A DNA stretch of 41,972 nt from positions 1 through 41,972 of the forward strand of contig NZ_LMUU01000070.1 in NCBI RefSeq assembly GCF_009765775.1, given 5' to 3'. The notes under the pieces are model-generated. The model searched no databases. It had not been told where the DNA came from and saw only the letters and a list, made by a program, of their open reading frames with translations. Position numbers and translations under genes: made by a program. The DNA comes from Beijerinckia sp. L45. GTDB lineage: Bacteria; Pseudomonadota; Alphaproteobacteria; Rhizobiales; Beijerinckiaceae. Below are positions 25,699 through 33,646 of this stretch, piece after piece; position 1 is the first letter of the stretch, and each line of letters starts with the position of its first letter.

Positions 25699-28416
25699 GT
25701 GGCCGCGGCACTCCAGATCTTCGGCATCCGCCACCATGGTCCCGGGTCCGCGCGTCGGCTCCTGGAAGCGCTCGACGCCTTGCGCCCTTCGACAGTTTTG
25801 ATCGAAGGCCCCTCCGATGCGTCCGAGCTTCTGCCGATGCTGGCCGACGCGGCGATGGTGCCGCCCGTCGCGCTCCTGACCTATGCGGTCGATGAGCCCG
25901 CGCGCGCGATCTTCTGGCCTCTTGCGGCCTACTCGCCGGAATATCAGGCCGCGTGCTGGGCAGCACGCAACGGCGCCGCCGCACGCTTCATCGATCTGCC
26001 GGCGAGTTGGCGTCTTGCGTCAGAGGCACCGCCCTCCAAGGCCGCCGACGACGGCGCCAAAGAGCCCGATCCTGCCCGGGACGATCTGCTGGAACGCGAT
26101 CCAATCGGCGTGCTCGCCGCGGCCGGCGGCTATCAGGACGGCGAGAGCTGGTGGCGCGACGTGATCGAGGAGAATTCCCGGCCCGGCCCGGTGTTCGCGG
26201 CGATCGCGGACGCCATGACGGCGCTCCGCGAGGCCGCACCACCCGTCCACGGCCTCGAAGCGGCGCGCGAAGCGCATATGCGGCTCGAAATCGCCAAGGC
26301 GGCGAAAGACACCGAGGGCGCCGTCGCCGTCGTCTGCGGCGCGTGGCATGTGCCGGCACTGCAGCAGAAGGCATCGGCCGCGGCCGATCGCGCGCTGCTG
26401 AAGGGCGCGCCAAAGCAAAAAATCGCCGCCACATGGGCGCCGTGGACGGCGCCGCGCCTCGCCTTCGCCAGCGGCTATGGCGCAGGTGTCGCAGCCCCGG
26501 GTTGGTGCGCGCATTTGTGGGATCGGCCCCGTGCCGCAATCGTCACGAGCTGGTTGGCAAAAATCGCGGCGGCCTTGCGCGACGAGGGCCATCTGGTTTC
26601 GACCGCTTCGCTGATCGAAGCCGAGCGGCTTGCCGTTGGTCTCGCGGCGCTACGGGATCGCCCCGCGCCCGGCTTCGAGGAATTGCGCGAAGCGGCGGTC
26701 GCGTGCCTGTGTTTCGGCGAAGCCCTCGTCTGGGACACGATCTCACGACGCGTGCTGATCGGGGCCGACGTCGGTTACATCCCCGACGATGTGCCGCTCG
26801 CGCCCTTGCTCGAGGATCTGCAGCGGGAACAGAAGCGCCTGCGGCTGAAGCCTGAGGCGCTCGAGCGCGACCTCGCCATCGATCTGCGCAGCGAGAGCGG
26901 GCTCGACCGGTCGACCTTGCTGCACCGTCTGGTGCTTCTCGACGTGCCTTGGGGCAGGCTGACCGACGCGGGCCGCAGCCGCGGCACCTTCCGCGAGCGC
27001 TGGATGTTGCGCTGGGAGCCGGAATTCGCGGTCCAGCTGGTGGAAAACCTGGTCCATGGCCCGACCATCGCGCAGGCCGCTGCCGGGCGCCTGCGTGGAG
27101 CGTTCTTGCAGGCGAGCGACCTCAAGACTTTGGCGGATCTGGTTTTGGCCGCGCTCACCGCGCGTCTGCCCGACGCGGTTGCGAGCGGCATCGGCCGGCT
27201 CGAGCGGCGCGCGGCACAGACCAGCGATTGTGCCGAACTGCTCAGGGCGCTCCCGCCGGTGGTCAACACCGTGCGCTACGGCCAGGCGCGGGCGACCGAC
27301 GCGGCGCAGATGGAGTTTTTGCTGGCACGCATCCTGGTGCAAGGCGCGCTGGCGCTGCCTTATGCCGCGCGGGGGCTGGACGCCGCAAGCGCCAGCGCGA
27401 TGCGTGATGTCGTCCGCGGCGCCGACACGGCGGTGACGCTCGCGGCGATCGGCGGAGCGGAGCGCGCGGCCTGGCACGATGCTCTGCGCGCCATCATGCG
27501 GGATGCGCAGGCCACGCCGCTTCTGGCCGGCGCTGCGGCAAGCCTTCTTTACGAAGCGGAGGCATTTCCGCCGGACGAGGCGACTCTCCTGCTCGGCCGC
27601 GCACTTTCGCCAGGCCGGGCGGTGGCGGACGCGGCGGGTTTCTTTGAGGGCTTCTTCGACGGCGGCGGCGCGCGTCTGATCCACGACCAGGGCCTGCGCA
27701 ATGCCGTGGACCGGTGGATGCTCGGCCTGGAGGCGGATGTGTTCGTCGAGCACTTGCCGCTCTTCCGCCGGGCCTTCTCGACCCTCGATCGCATGCAGCG
27801 CAGACGGCTGCTCGACGCGCTGTTCGGTCGTGCTGCCGTCGGCCTGCCCGGGCGCAGCTTGGCGCCGGATGCGGCAACGATCTGGCCGCGCCACTCGCGC
27901 GCATCAGCGCACTGTTGTCGGCGAGGCTGGCCGATGACTGAAGACCGCGACCGCCGTTGGCGCCTCGCGCTTGGCGGCGAGGACGAAGCTCTAAGCCAGG
28001 CCGACCAACGCCTTTCCGGTGCTTTGACGGCGCTATATGGCGAAGGCAATGCCGACGACAAGAAACGCAGGGGCGGCTTGGGCGCCTCGGCGCCCCATGT
28101 CGCACGCTGGATGAGCGACATCCGCGCCTACTTCCCGTCGCCCGTGGTGCAGATCGTCCAGAAGGATGCGTTCGATCGCCTGGGCCTGCAGCGCATGCTG
28201 CTGGAGCCGGAATTCCTCGCGGCGGTCGAAGCCGACATCAATCTCGTCGCAAACCTCATCGCCCTTCGCAACGTGATGCCGGAGAAGACGAAGGAGACGG
28301 CGCGGCACGTCATCGCGAAAGTGGTGGCCGCGTTGATGGAACGGCTGGAGCGCAAGACCGCGGAGGTGTCGCGCGTGACCGTGCACCTTGTCCAGCTCGG
28401 CCGACAGCGACAGTAG
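25699..28416 (+). CDS. DUF5682 family protein, fused by frameshift to the start of the next gene
   Basis: The open frame encodes 905 residues, of which about the first 725 are a DUF5682 protein. Its N-terminus reads IFGIRHHGPGSARRLLEAL followed by VLIEGPSDA. GIRH (9-12) and GAWH (214-217) are two GxxH motifs, and Glu36 lies in IEGP. This pattern is reminiscent of the TraB/Tiki/EreA clan of putative metalloproteases, an inference only. Near 27872 the frame appears shifted by one base. The alternative frame gives GNDLAAPLARISALLSARLADD-like codons ending in TGA at 27939-27941, overlapping an ATG at 27934. With one extra G the protein would end there and the VWA gene would start separately. As it stands, the ORF reads through into the VWA remnant. 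The GTG start follows the ATPase stop by six bases. Confidence 0.8.
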   Translation: MAAALQIFGIRHHGPGSARRLLEALDALRPSTVLIEGPSDASELLPMLADAAMVPPVALLTYAVDEPARAIFWPLAAYSPEYQAACWAARNGAAARFIDLPASWRLASEAPPSKAADDGAKEPDPARDDLLERDPIGVLAAAGGYQDGESWWRDVIEENSRPGPVFAAIADAMTALREAAPPVHGLEAAREAHMRLEIAKAAKDTEGAVAVVCGAWHVPALQQKASAAADRALLKGAPKQKIAATWAPWTAPRLAFASGYGAGVAAPGWCAHLWDRPRAAIVTSWLAKIAAALRDEGHLVSTASLIEAERLAVGLAALRDRPAPGFEELREAAVACLCFGEALVWDTISRRVLIGADVGYIPDDVPLAPLLEDLQREQKRLRLKPEALERDLAIDLRSESGLDRSTLLHRLVLLDVPWGRLTDAGRSRGTFRERWMLRWEPEFAVQLVENLVHGPTIAQAAAGRLRGAFLQASDLKTLADLVLAALTARLPDAVASGIGRLERRAAQTSDCAELLRALPPVVNTVRYGQARATDAAQMEFLLARILVQGALALPYAARGLDAASASAMRDVVRGADTAVTLAAIGGAERAAWHDALRAIMRDAQATPLLAGAAASLLYEAEAFPPDEATLLLGRALSPGRAVADAAGFFEGFFDGGGARLIHDQGLRNAVDRWMLGLEADVFVEHLPLFRRAFSTLDRMQRRRLLDALFGRAAVGLPGRSLAPDAATIWPRHSRASAHCCRRGWPMTEDRDRRWRLALGGEDEALSQADQRLSGALTALYGEGNADDKKRRGGLGASAPHVARWMSDIRAYFPSPVVQIVQKDAFDRLGLQRMLLEPEFLAAVEADINLVANLIALRNVMPEKTKETARHVIAKVVAALMERLERKTAEVSRVTVHLVQLGRQRQ
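27934..28416 (+). pseudogene. Truncated VWA-domain protein gene (N-terminal region only)
   Basis: From ATG 27934 the sequence MTEDRDRRWRLALGGEDE opens a block of 160 residues. It contains APHVARWMSDIRAYFPSPVV, QKDAFDRLGLQRMLLEPEFL and NVMPEKTKETARHVIAKVV, which correspond to the N-terminal domain of the VWA protein that normally follows DUF5682. In relatives this region continues into a von Willebrand A domain with a DxSxS metal site, giving about 390 residues. Here the likeness stops at about residue 146 and the frame ends at TAG 28414-28416. No VWA sequence is found in any frame before the next gene. The gene has therefore lost its functional domain, most simply by a deletion at its right end, where the island-like region begins. 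It shares its frame with the DUF5682 gene because of the frameshift described there. Confidence 0.75.
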
Positions 28417-28559
28417 CCCTCGTCCAGCGGAACGTAATTGCGGCCGCTCCGATGGTGGCGTCTCCTCAATCGCATTCTTGATCGATGCGTGGAGCCTGGA
28501 TAAAGGCGCCTCGCGTAGCACGACATCCCCCATCCGGCACACATCGTAGGGTAAACATC

Positions 28560-28877
28560 ATGGCTGCCATGCACGCTCTCAGTTCAACTTATGAAGTTGT
28601 CGGCGGCCCTGCGATCGGGACGACCTCGACGGCGCTGTTGCCGGCGCTCAGCATGTTGCGAGCCGCCAAGACGGAAGCCGCTGTAGCCGAGGCGATCGAG
28701 ATGATTCCTCCGCATCTGCTCCCACCGCTGATCGACCATTTGGCCGCGCGTTGGACGGTGCCCCGCTACACGATCGGCGCGCTGATTCGGACCCTAGGCG
28801 ATGAGGACATGGTGGCGGCGTTCGGTGCTCATGGCGCAGCCGCATTAGCTGAAAGATTTAACCTCACAAAGTCCTGA
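28560..28877 (+). CDS. Small hypothetical protein
   Basis: The 105-residue product has no signal peptide or membrane segment. It is predicted to be mainly helical: a Thr/Ala-rich first third, then PHLLPPLIDHLAARWTVPRY and IRTLGDEDMVAAFGAHGAAA. I do not recognise a family. ATG 28560 has GTAGGG about nine bases upstream and is preferred to an earlier in-frame start at 28485 whose codons look random. It follows the truncated VWA gene after a 143-base gap and is not clearly part of that operon. The C-terminal part resembles a small helical binding domain, but no function can be given. Confidence 0.55.
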   Translation: MAAMHALSSTYEVVGGPAIGTTSTALLPALSMLRAAKTEAAVAEAIEMIPPHLLPPLIDHLAARWTVPRYTIGALIRTLGDEDMVAAFGAHGAAALAERFNLTKS

Positions 28878-29058
28878 CAGAAATCGACAACTTAATAATC
28901 CGAAGCAGCATAACTTAGGTGACGACGATCCATTTGTTGCTTGAGATTATGTAATACGAAGTGTAATGACATGACAAAAACGCGACAAACCTTCGGTTGA
29001 CGGGGTCATTATTTGCATGTTTCTTGGCTTCATTAACCACGCGATCGGAGACATGCCC

Positions 29059-29601
29059 ATGAAAAAGACCACGACTTCCTACAACGCCGAACCGTTCACG
29101 TTCGCGAACTACCTAGCGCTGAACGTCGCCGCAGACGCAGCCTTTTTACGGGAGGATGGCAATGAGACCGACCGCCTCGGCGAGCTTGAGATCGAATGCC
29201 TTGAAGGGCTCGCCGCTCAGTCCGCCACGTCCAGCGCTCACGCGCTCGACCTGATCCGCACGGCGCAGTTTCAGAAACGAGCATGGGATGATGAACCTGC
29301 GACAGCACTTGCGATCGAGGCATCATTAGGAGGCGTCATCGCCAACCTTGAACTTTGCCGCTTCGGCGTAGTGGATGAGGTAGCGTTATGGCGCGGCGTG
29401 CGGGCAGCCGAGTCGATTGATCACGATGACATGGGGAGGTTGCTGCGAAACGCGCTGGCTTGGCTTGCTCCGAAGGGACGCGGTTATGCAGTCGTGACAG
29501 CGTCGGAGCGCGGGTGCCATTTAGAGCTTGATGCGCAGGTGCCTCAAACCACCGCGGCGGCGATGCTCTCGCTGGCGCAGGCGCGCATCGATATCCGCTA
29601 A
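29059..29601 (+). CDS. Hypothetical protein in the island-like region
   Basis: The 180-residue product is acidic and soluble, with long predicted helices (about 20-110) and a C-terminal beta-rich end (GRGYAVVTASERGCHLELDA). There is no signal peptide and no known motif. ATG 29059 is placed eight bases after a GGAG (ATCGGAGACATGCCC), which makes it the better start of several in-frame choices. Its last four bases overlap the end of a convergent gene for an excisionase-like protein. The region before it, 28878-29058, is AT-rich for this window and holds a TTGACG at 28997 but no matching -10. Function unknown. Confidence 0.6.
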   Translation: MKKTTTSYNAEPFTFANYLALNVAADAAFLREDGNETDRLGELEIECLEGLAAQSATSSAHALDLIRTAQFQKRAWDDEPATALAIEASLGGVIANLELCRFGVVDEVALWRGVRAAESIDHDDMGRLLRNALAWLAPKGRGYAVVTASERGCHLELDAQVPQTTAAAMLSLAQARIDIR

Positions 29602-29906
29602 GACCGGGTGGCGGGAGGCTTGGCTGCCCGCTCGGCCTTTTTCTTCCGTAGGGCAAGCTTTGCTTCTTTGGCGCGGCGTTTCTCCGCCACATCGTCGTCA
29701 TAGGCCTGCATCCAGTCGATCGGTGGCGGGTTCGCGTCCGGACTGAGGCTGTCGATCCACTTGTCCAATTGCTTCACGTCGTACCGGAGCATGCGGGTCC
29801 CAAGCTCGATCGGGCGCACGTTGCAGAGTGTGGGGAAGGCAGCCTCGGACAGGCCGCAGTAGGCGGCGGCTTGTGCCTTGTTGAGAAGCCGTGGTGTAAC
29901 GTTCAA
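29598..29906 (-). CDS. Excisionase/AlpA-like helix-turn-helix DNA-binding protein
   Basis: The 102-residue protein begins with RLLNKAQAAAYCGLSEAAFP, the MerR/AlpA-like winged-helix start in which a Leu-Xaa-Xaa-Xaa-Ala-Ala helix precedes the recognition helix. The following PIELGTRMLRYDVKQLDKWI matches the strand and last helix of this fold. The tail is strongly basic (KRRAKEAKLALRKKKAERAA). Proteins like this are frequent next to phage- and island-related genes in Hyphomicrobiales and act as excisionases or regulators. The start is TTG 29904-29906, supported by the excellent ribosome site AGAGGAGGGAGACGGC. It is divergent from the AlbA_2 gene and overlaps the 3' end of the gene before it. Confidence 0.72.
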   Translation of the reverse strand: MNVTPRLLNKAQAAAYCGLSEAAFPTLCNVRPIELGTRMLRYDVKQLDKWIDSLSPDANPPPIDWMQAYDDDVAEKRRAKEAKLALRKKKAERAAKPPATRS

Positions 29907-29937
29907 GCCGTCTCCCTCCTCTTACGATGGATTTTAC

Positions 29938-30894
29938 GTGCTTAAGATAAAGACCAAGACAGATCTAAATCTGCTGATCAAGCGCAGATTAGCAGAAAGC
30001 CTAACCCTGGAGTTTAAATCTTCACCAGCTTTGTCGAAAGACAATAATGCAAAGAACGAATTTGTAAAAGACGTTACCGCACTTGCCAATTCAGCGGGCG
30101 GGCAAATAATATATGGTTTAGTGGAAAAGAATGGTGAAGCTGATCATTTAGATGGCGGCGTAGATTCATCCATCGTTAGCGAGGAATGGATTAGTCAAGT
30201 TATCGATACAAATTCGTCCCCAAGAATACAAGGTTTGTCGATCGAAAAAATTAAAATCGATAAAAAAAATCCAAATTTAGTGGCTTATGTTCTTACGGTT
30301 CCGCAAGCGACATCTTTTGCGCCTCATCAAAATTCTATAGACAAAAAATACTATAAACGCTTTGAAATGCGGTCTGTACCTATGGCTGACTACGAGATCA
30401 GGGACACCCTCCAGCGAGGTCAAGCCCCGAACCTAGTGGCCAAAATATCGTTGGGCAACGCCGACGAAATGTTGCGCCACGAGACTTCGACGCAAATCTT
30501 TACGCTGTATGTTGCCATCGAAAACCTATCGATTCAAGCGTCTCTTTACAGCCTATGGGAAATAAATATCGATGCAAGGTTGGAGTTGATAAGCAACGGT
30601 TCTTGGAATGTTATAAATACGAAGGTATTTGGAGAATATAGGTTACATGCTTTGCAAAAAAGATTGATGGTTCCTCAGGATTTCCCTCTAGTTCAAGGCT
30701 CAAATATGACGTTTAGTCCAGCTGAAATAACAGTGAGGATACCAAATAGATTCTACGGTCATGCTGAGAGTTTTTTGATTGGATATCATGCTTTGTGTCC
30801 CGGATTTAGTAATAGCCGGTATAAAACACTGACAATGGCGAATATGAATGTCATCCTTTCCAGCTATTTCGATAACTCCACAAGCAGCCCCTAA
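29938..30894 (+). CDS. AlbA_2 (Schlafen-type) domain protein, AT-rich
   Basis: The 318-residue protein starts with an AlbA_2 domain: ESLTLEFKSS (20-29) is the opening strand, and FVKDVTALANSAGGQIIYGL (42-61) is the signature helix and strand. AlbA_2 domains are nucleic-acid-binding modules found in transcription regulators and in several phage-defence proteins. Residues from about 170 to the end form a beta-rich region I do not recognise. The start is uncertain: GTG 29938 fits the family length, while the frame is open back to TTG 29878 through the divergent gene. Base use is strikingly unlike that of the surroundings, with AT-ending codons and runs of A (KIKIDKKNPN), so recent transfer is likely. 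Divergent from the excisionase-like gene by 31 bases. A defence role is a guess. Confidence 0.72.
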   Translation: MLKIKTKTDLNLLIKRRLAESLTLEFKSSPALSKDNNAKNEFVKDVTALANSAGGQIIYGLVEKNGEADHLDGGVDSSIVSEEWISQVIDTNSSPRIQGLSIEKIKIDKKNPNLVAYVLTVPQATSFAPHQNSIDKKYYKRFEMRSVPMADYEIRDTLQRGQAPNLVAKISLGNADEMLRHETSTQIFTLYVAIENLSIQASLYSLWEINIDARLELISNGSWNVINTKVFGEYRLHALQKRLMVPQDFPLVQGSNMTFSPAEITVRIPNRFYGHAESFLIGYHALCPGFSNSRYKTLTMANMNVILSSYFDNSTSSP

Positions 30895-30958
30895 GCTCGT
30901 TATATCGGACAAAGTTGGTAAATTTCGTTGTCTCCACTCCCTCAGACAGCAGCAGCGA

Positions 30959-31330
30959 TCAACTAACTTCCCGCAGCGCTCGCATAGCGGCCGGCATGTC
31001 GGGCGGCTTCGGGCTGCCTACATCAACAAAGTGTGCGCCGCATCCTTCTTTGAACGGATGGCGTTGGCGGCCCCACATAGCGCAATCGCACGATAGATAC
31101 CCGAGTAGCGTCGCCATATAGATCTCAGAGCCACACTTCGCCGCGAGACGTGCAAGCCAATACTGCCCTTGCCTGGCGCATCGTGAGCAGCCAAACCGAA
31201 CGACGACATAAGGATACTGAGCGAGCGGTGCTATGTCCCGAAGTAAAGAGAACACGGGGTTCGCGTCGAGTATCGTTTGCGAATCGATCGCTAGTGCTTG
31301 CTCGATGCTGATGGCACTATCGTCCGGCAA
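30959..31330 (-). CDS. Small Cys-rich protein, possible zinc ribbon
   Basis: The 123-residue product has the Cys pattern FGCSRCARQGQYWLARLAAK (CxxC at about 48-51), then LSCDCAMW and GCGAHFVD further on. I recall this arrangement (CxxC...G.Y...RL...LL..L..DC...CGA.F.D) from small proteins in mobile regions of Hyphomicrobiales, where a zinc-binding fold is presumed; no function is known. No signal peptide or membrane segment is present. The only start upstream is TTG 31328-31330, with a weak ribosome site. It is divergent from a small membrane protein whose start is 16 bases away, leaving no room for two separate promoters, so one of the two calls may be wrong. This gene is the better supported. 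Confidence 0.65.
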   Translation of the reverse strand: MPDDSAISIEQALAIDSQTILDANPVFSLLRDIAPLAQYPYVVVRFGCSRCARQGQYWLARLAAKCGSEIYMATLLGYLSCDCAMWGRQRHPFKEGCGAHFVDVGSPKPPDMPAAMRALREVS

Positions 31331-31345
31331 ACTTACGAGGTCTCA

Positions 31346-31600
31346 ATGAAGGGCATCACAGCTGCTCCGATCCCCGCTACACGAACACGCAACCTTTGGG
31401 TTGCCGCCATCGCGTTGATGTTAAGCCTTGCGTTGGTCGCTGCGGCCGCCACGCCGAGCAAAGAATGCATGGAAGTCCCCGGCGACTTCAACTCGGACTT
31501 TTCCAGTGATTTTGAAACAAGCCGGACGCTGTGTGACCGGGCCTCAGTCCTTCGCTTGTTGCTACGACGAATCGAGCGGGCGATGGCATCGCTGCTGTAG
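31346..31600 (+). CDS. Small protein with N-terminal membrane segment
   Basis: The 84-residue frame starts at ATG 31346, five bases after GAGG. After a basic start it has a hydrophobic helix (NLWVAAIALMLSLALVAAAA, about 17-36) that could be a signal peptide or an anchor, then an acidic stretch with two Cys and a basic end. I know no family. The close start of the divergent Cys-rich gene and the short length make this a tentative call. Confidence 0.35.
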   Translation: MKGITAAPIPATRTRNLWVAAIALMLSLALVAAAATPSKECMEVPGDFNSDFSSDFETSRTLCDRASVLRLLLRRIERAMASLL

Positions 31601-31622
31601 CGAATCTACGAGGTCCAGTCGG

Positions 31623-31862
31623 CTATGAGGCGTCCTGTCTACCTTCCGCCATGAACCAACGAAATTTTGCTAGAACAGCTTCGCTTATGTCCGCAAATTC
31701 GAGCTCCAGCTCGAACACGTTATCATCAGCGACCCGCGTCCCCTTTGGAAAGACAGTGATCTCGTTGTCCTTGAGCCAGTCCTTGAGACGATCTGAATCG
31801 TCCCAATCATCTCGGCTTACCCAGACAGTAGGGAAATCCCGGATCGGTGCTGAGTTCGGCAT
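31623..31862 (-). CDS. Small acidic hypothetical protein
   Basis: The 79-residue product is acidic and soluble, with a possible beta-alpha-beta layout (PTVWVSRDDWDDSDRLKDWL, then FELELEFADISEAVLAKFRW). The codon use looks real, but the ribosome site is weak (CTCTG before the ATG at 31862) and no family is recognised. It lies 62 bases from the 3' end of the tRNA-Glu gene, inside the island-like region. Confidence 0.45.
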   Translation of the reverse strand: MPNSAPIRDFPTVWVSRDDWDDSDRLKDWLKDNEITVFPKGTRVADDNVFELELEFADISEAVLAKFRWFMAEGRQDAS

Positions 31863-31923
31863 CAGAGTTACCCGGAAGTTACCCGCAGAGATCTGCAGAT
31901 GTCAGTTAAGTGATTGATTTCAT

Positions 31924-31999
31924 TGGTGCGCCCAAGGGGAATCGAACCCCTGTTTTCGCCGTGAGAGGGCGACGTACTAGACCGCTATACGATGGGCGC
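31924..31999 (-). tRNA. tRNA-Glu (anticodon CTC)
   Basis: On the minus strand a 76-base cloverleaf starts GCGCCCATCG and ends TGGGCGC-A-CCA, with CCA encoded. The acceptor arms (31993-31999 and 31928-31934) pair perfectly. The anticodon loop CTCTCAC between CGCC and GGCG puts CTC at positions 34-36, which reads the Glu codon GAG. The T-arm contains GTTCGATTC between paired CAGGG/CCCTT-type arms. Its 3' end faces the island-like region, a common integration point. A hairpin (GACCGGCC-TTCG-GGCCGGTTC, 32001-32021) lies immediately upstream of the 5' end. Confidence 0.97.
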
Positions 32000-32150
32000 G
32001 GACCGGCCTTCGGGCCGGTTCGTGATCTATAGTCGGGGCTCCAGACGATGACAAGCCGCCTTCGATCTTTGTTCGACGCCAGTCGACATCCATGGCGACC
32101 GCGCTGCTTTGCCCCCACATGAGCCGCGCGAAATCCGCTATGCTCGGGGC

Positions 32151-33551
32151 ATGACCATCGACACCATGTATCGAGCCGCCCCCATCCTGCCCCCGGCACC
32201 GACGCCGCGGGCGAGCCAGCTCGGGCCGTTCGACTTTCTCCGCACGCTGCGCCGCAATCCGATCGAGACCTGGACCGAGGCGCATTTCGAGCGGCCGATC
32301 CTCTCGGGGCGCGGCCTGCTCGGGATCGGTGCGGTGGTCAGCGAGCCCCGCGCGATCCGCCGCGTGCTGCTCGACAATGCCGCCAACTACCGCAAGGACG
32401 CGCTGCAGAAGCGCGTGCTGGCGCCCGGCCTCAGCAACGGCCTGCTCACCGCGGAGGACGACGCATGGCGCATGCAGCGCCGCGCGCTCGCCCCGCTGTT
32501 CACGCCGCGGATCGTCACCGGGTTTGCCGGCGCGATGGCGCGCAACGCCGAGGCGCTCGCCAGCCGCTGGAGCCACCTGCGTCCCGGTCGCGTCATCGAC
32601 GTGCAGCAGCACATGGCACGGGTGACGCTCGACATCTTGGGCGAAACGATTTTCTCCGACGGGCTCGAGCGCGATCCCGACGAGTTCATGGCAGCGATGA
32701 GCCATTTCTTCGCGACGATCGGCACGCTCGACCTGTTCGACCTGCTCGATTTTCCGGACTGGGTGCCGCGCCTCGCGCAACTGCGCAGTCGCTCCTCGAT
32801 CAGCTTCTTCGAGGCCGCGGTCGATGCCATCATCGATCGACGAAAAGCGCTCATCGCCCGCGACGAGCCGGCGCCCGACGATCTGCTGACCCTGCTGCTT
32901 CGCGCCCAGGACCCGCAGACCGGCACCGGCCTCAGCGACACCGAGGTCAAGGCCAACATCGTGACCTTCATCGCCGCCGGCCACGAGACCACGGCCAATG
33001 CGTTGACCTGGGCCCTGTTTCTTCTCTCGCTGTCGCCGGAGTGGAGCGCGCGCCTTTGTGTCGAGGCGGAGCAGGAGCTCGACGGCCCCGTGACCGGCCT
33101 GGCCGAGCGGCTCGTCGAGACCCGCGCGGTCATTGAGGAAGCGATGCGGCTCTATCCGCCGGTGGCGAGCCTCAGCCGCGAGGCCATCGGCCCCGACGAT
33201 CTGTGCGGCCGGCGCATCCGCAAGGGCGCGCTGGTGGTCATCTCGCCTTACGTGCTGCATCGCCATGCGCTGCTGTGGAACAGGCCCAACCACTTCGATC
33301 CCAGCCGTTTTCTTCCGGGCGCGCGGGAGACGATCGACCGTTATGCCTACCTTCCCTTCGGGGCCGGCCCGCGCATCTGTATCGGCGCCGCTTTCTCGAT
33401 CCAGGAGGCGGTGATCGTGCTGGCGACCCTGATGCGGCGCTTCGACGTGCGGCCGGTCCCGGGCCATATTGTCGAGCCGATCCAGCGCATCACGCTTCGC
33501 CCCAGAGGCGGCATGCCGTTGATCCTGCAGCCGCGAAACGGCATGGCATAA
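32151..33551 (+). CDS. Cytochrome P450
   Basis: The 466-residue monooxygenase has the I-helix oxygen-activation motif AGHETT (276-281), the ExxR pair at Glu330/Arg333 (EEAMR) and the heme loop [10 protein letters not shown] with the thiolate ligand Cys410. The N-terminus is hydrophilic and Pro-rich with no membrane anchor, so this is a soluble bacterial P450. Overall it resembles the CYP102/CYP4-like group more than CYP101, but no family number can be given without alignment. No ferredoxin or reductase gene lies next to it, so electrons must come from elsewhere. ATG 32151 follows CTCGGGGC; other in-frame starts lie at 32109 and a few codons downstream. It is alone, 151 bases right of the tRNA-Glu gene. 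Confidence 0.93.
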   Translation: MTIDTMYRAAPILPPAPTPRASQLGPFDFLRTLRRNPIETWTEAHFERPILSGRGLLGIGAVVSEPRAIRRVLLDNAANYRKDALQKRVLAPGLSNGLLTAEDDAWRMQRRALAPLFTPRIVTGFAGAMARNAEALASRWSHLRPGRVIDVQQHMARVTLDILGETIFSDGLERDPDEFMAAMSHFFATIGTLDLFDLLDFPDWVPRLAQLRSRSSISFFEAAVDAIIDRRKALIARDEPAPDDLLTLLLRAQDPQTGTGLSDTEVKANIVTFIAAGHETTANALTWALFLLSLSPEWSARLCVEAEQELDGPVTGLAERLVETRAVIEEAMRLYPPVASLSREAIGPDDLCGRRIRKGALVVISPYVLHRHALLWNRPNHFDPSRFLPGARETIDRYAYLPFGAGPRICIGAAFSIQEAVIVLATLMRRFDVRPVPGHIVEPIQRITLRPRGGMPLILQPRNGMA

Positions 33552-33566
33552 CCCAGCGTCTTCGGG

Positions 33567-33594
33567 TTGACCGCTACATTGGATCAGCTCTAAG
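33567..33594 (+). promoter_or_regulatory. Candidate promoter of the bacterioferritin gene
   Basis: TTGACC (33567-33572) and TCTAAG (33589-33594) are 16 bases apart, matching five and four consensus positions, and end 52 bases before the bacterioferritin start. No iron box is seen here. Confidence 0.4.
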
Positions 33595-33646
33595 TGCCGC
33601 AATAGACACGGTCAGCAAGCCTGACGACGGAAGAAAGAACAGAAGC

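Noticed and set aside
28417-31924. Attachment-site direct repeat of the tRNA-Glu 3' end
   Set aside because: I looked for copies of GCGCCCAAGGGGAATCGAAC and found none in the window, so no island boundary can be drawn.
31977-33602. A 541-codon minus-strand open frame opposite the P450 gene and through the tRNA
   Set aside because: It overlaps the tRNA-Glu gene and the full P450; its composition is Arg/His/Glu-rich antisense.
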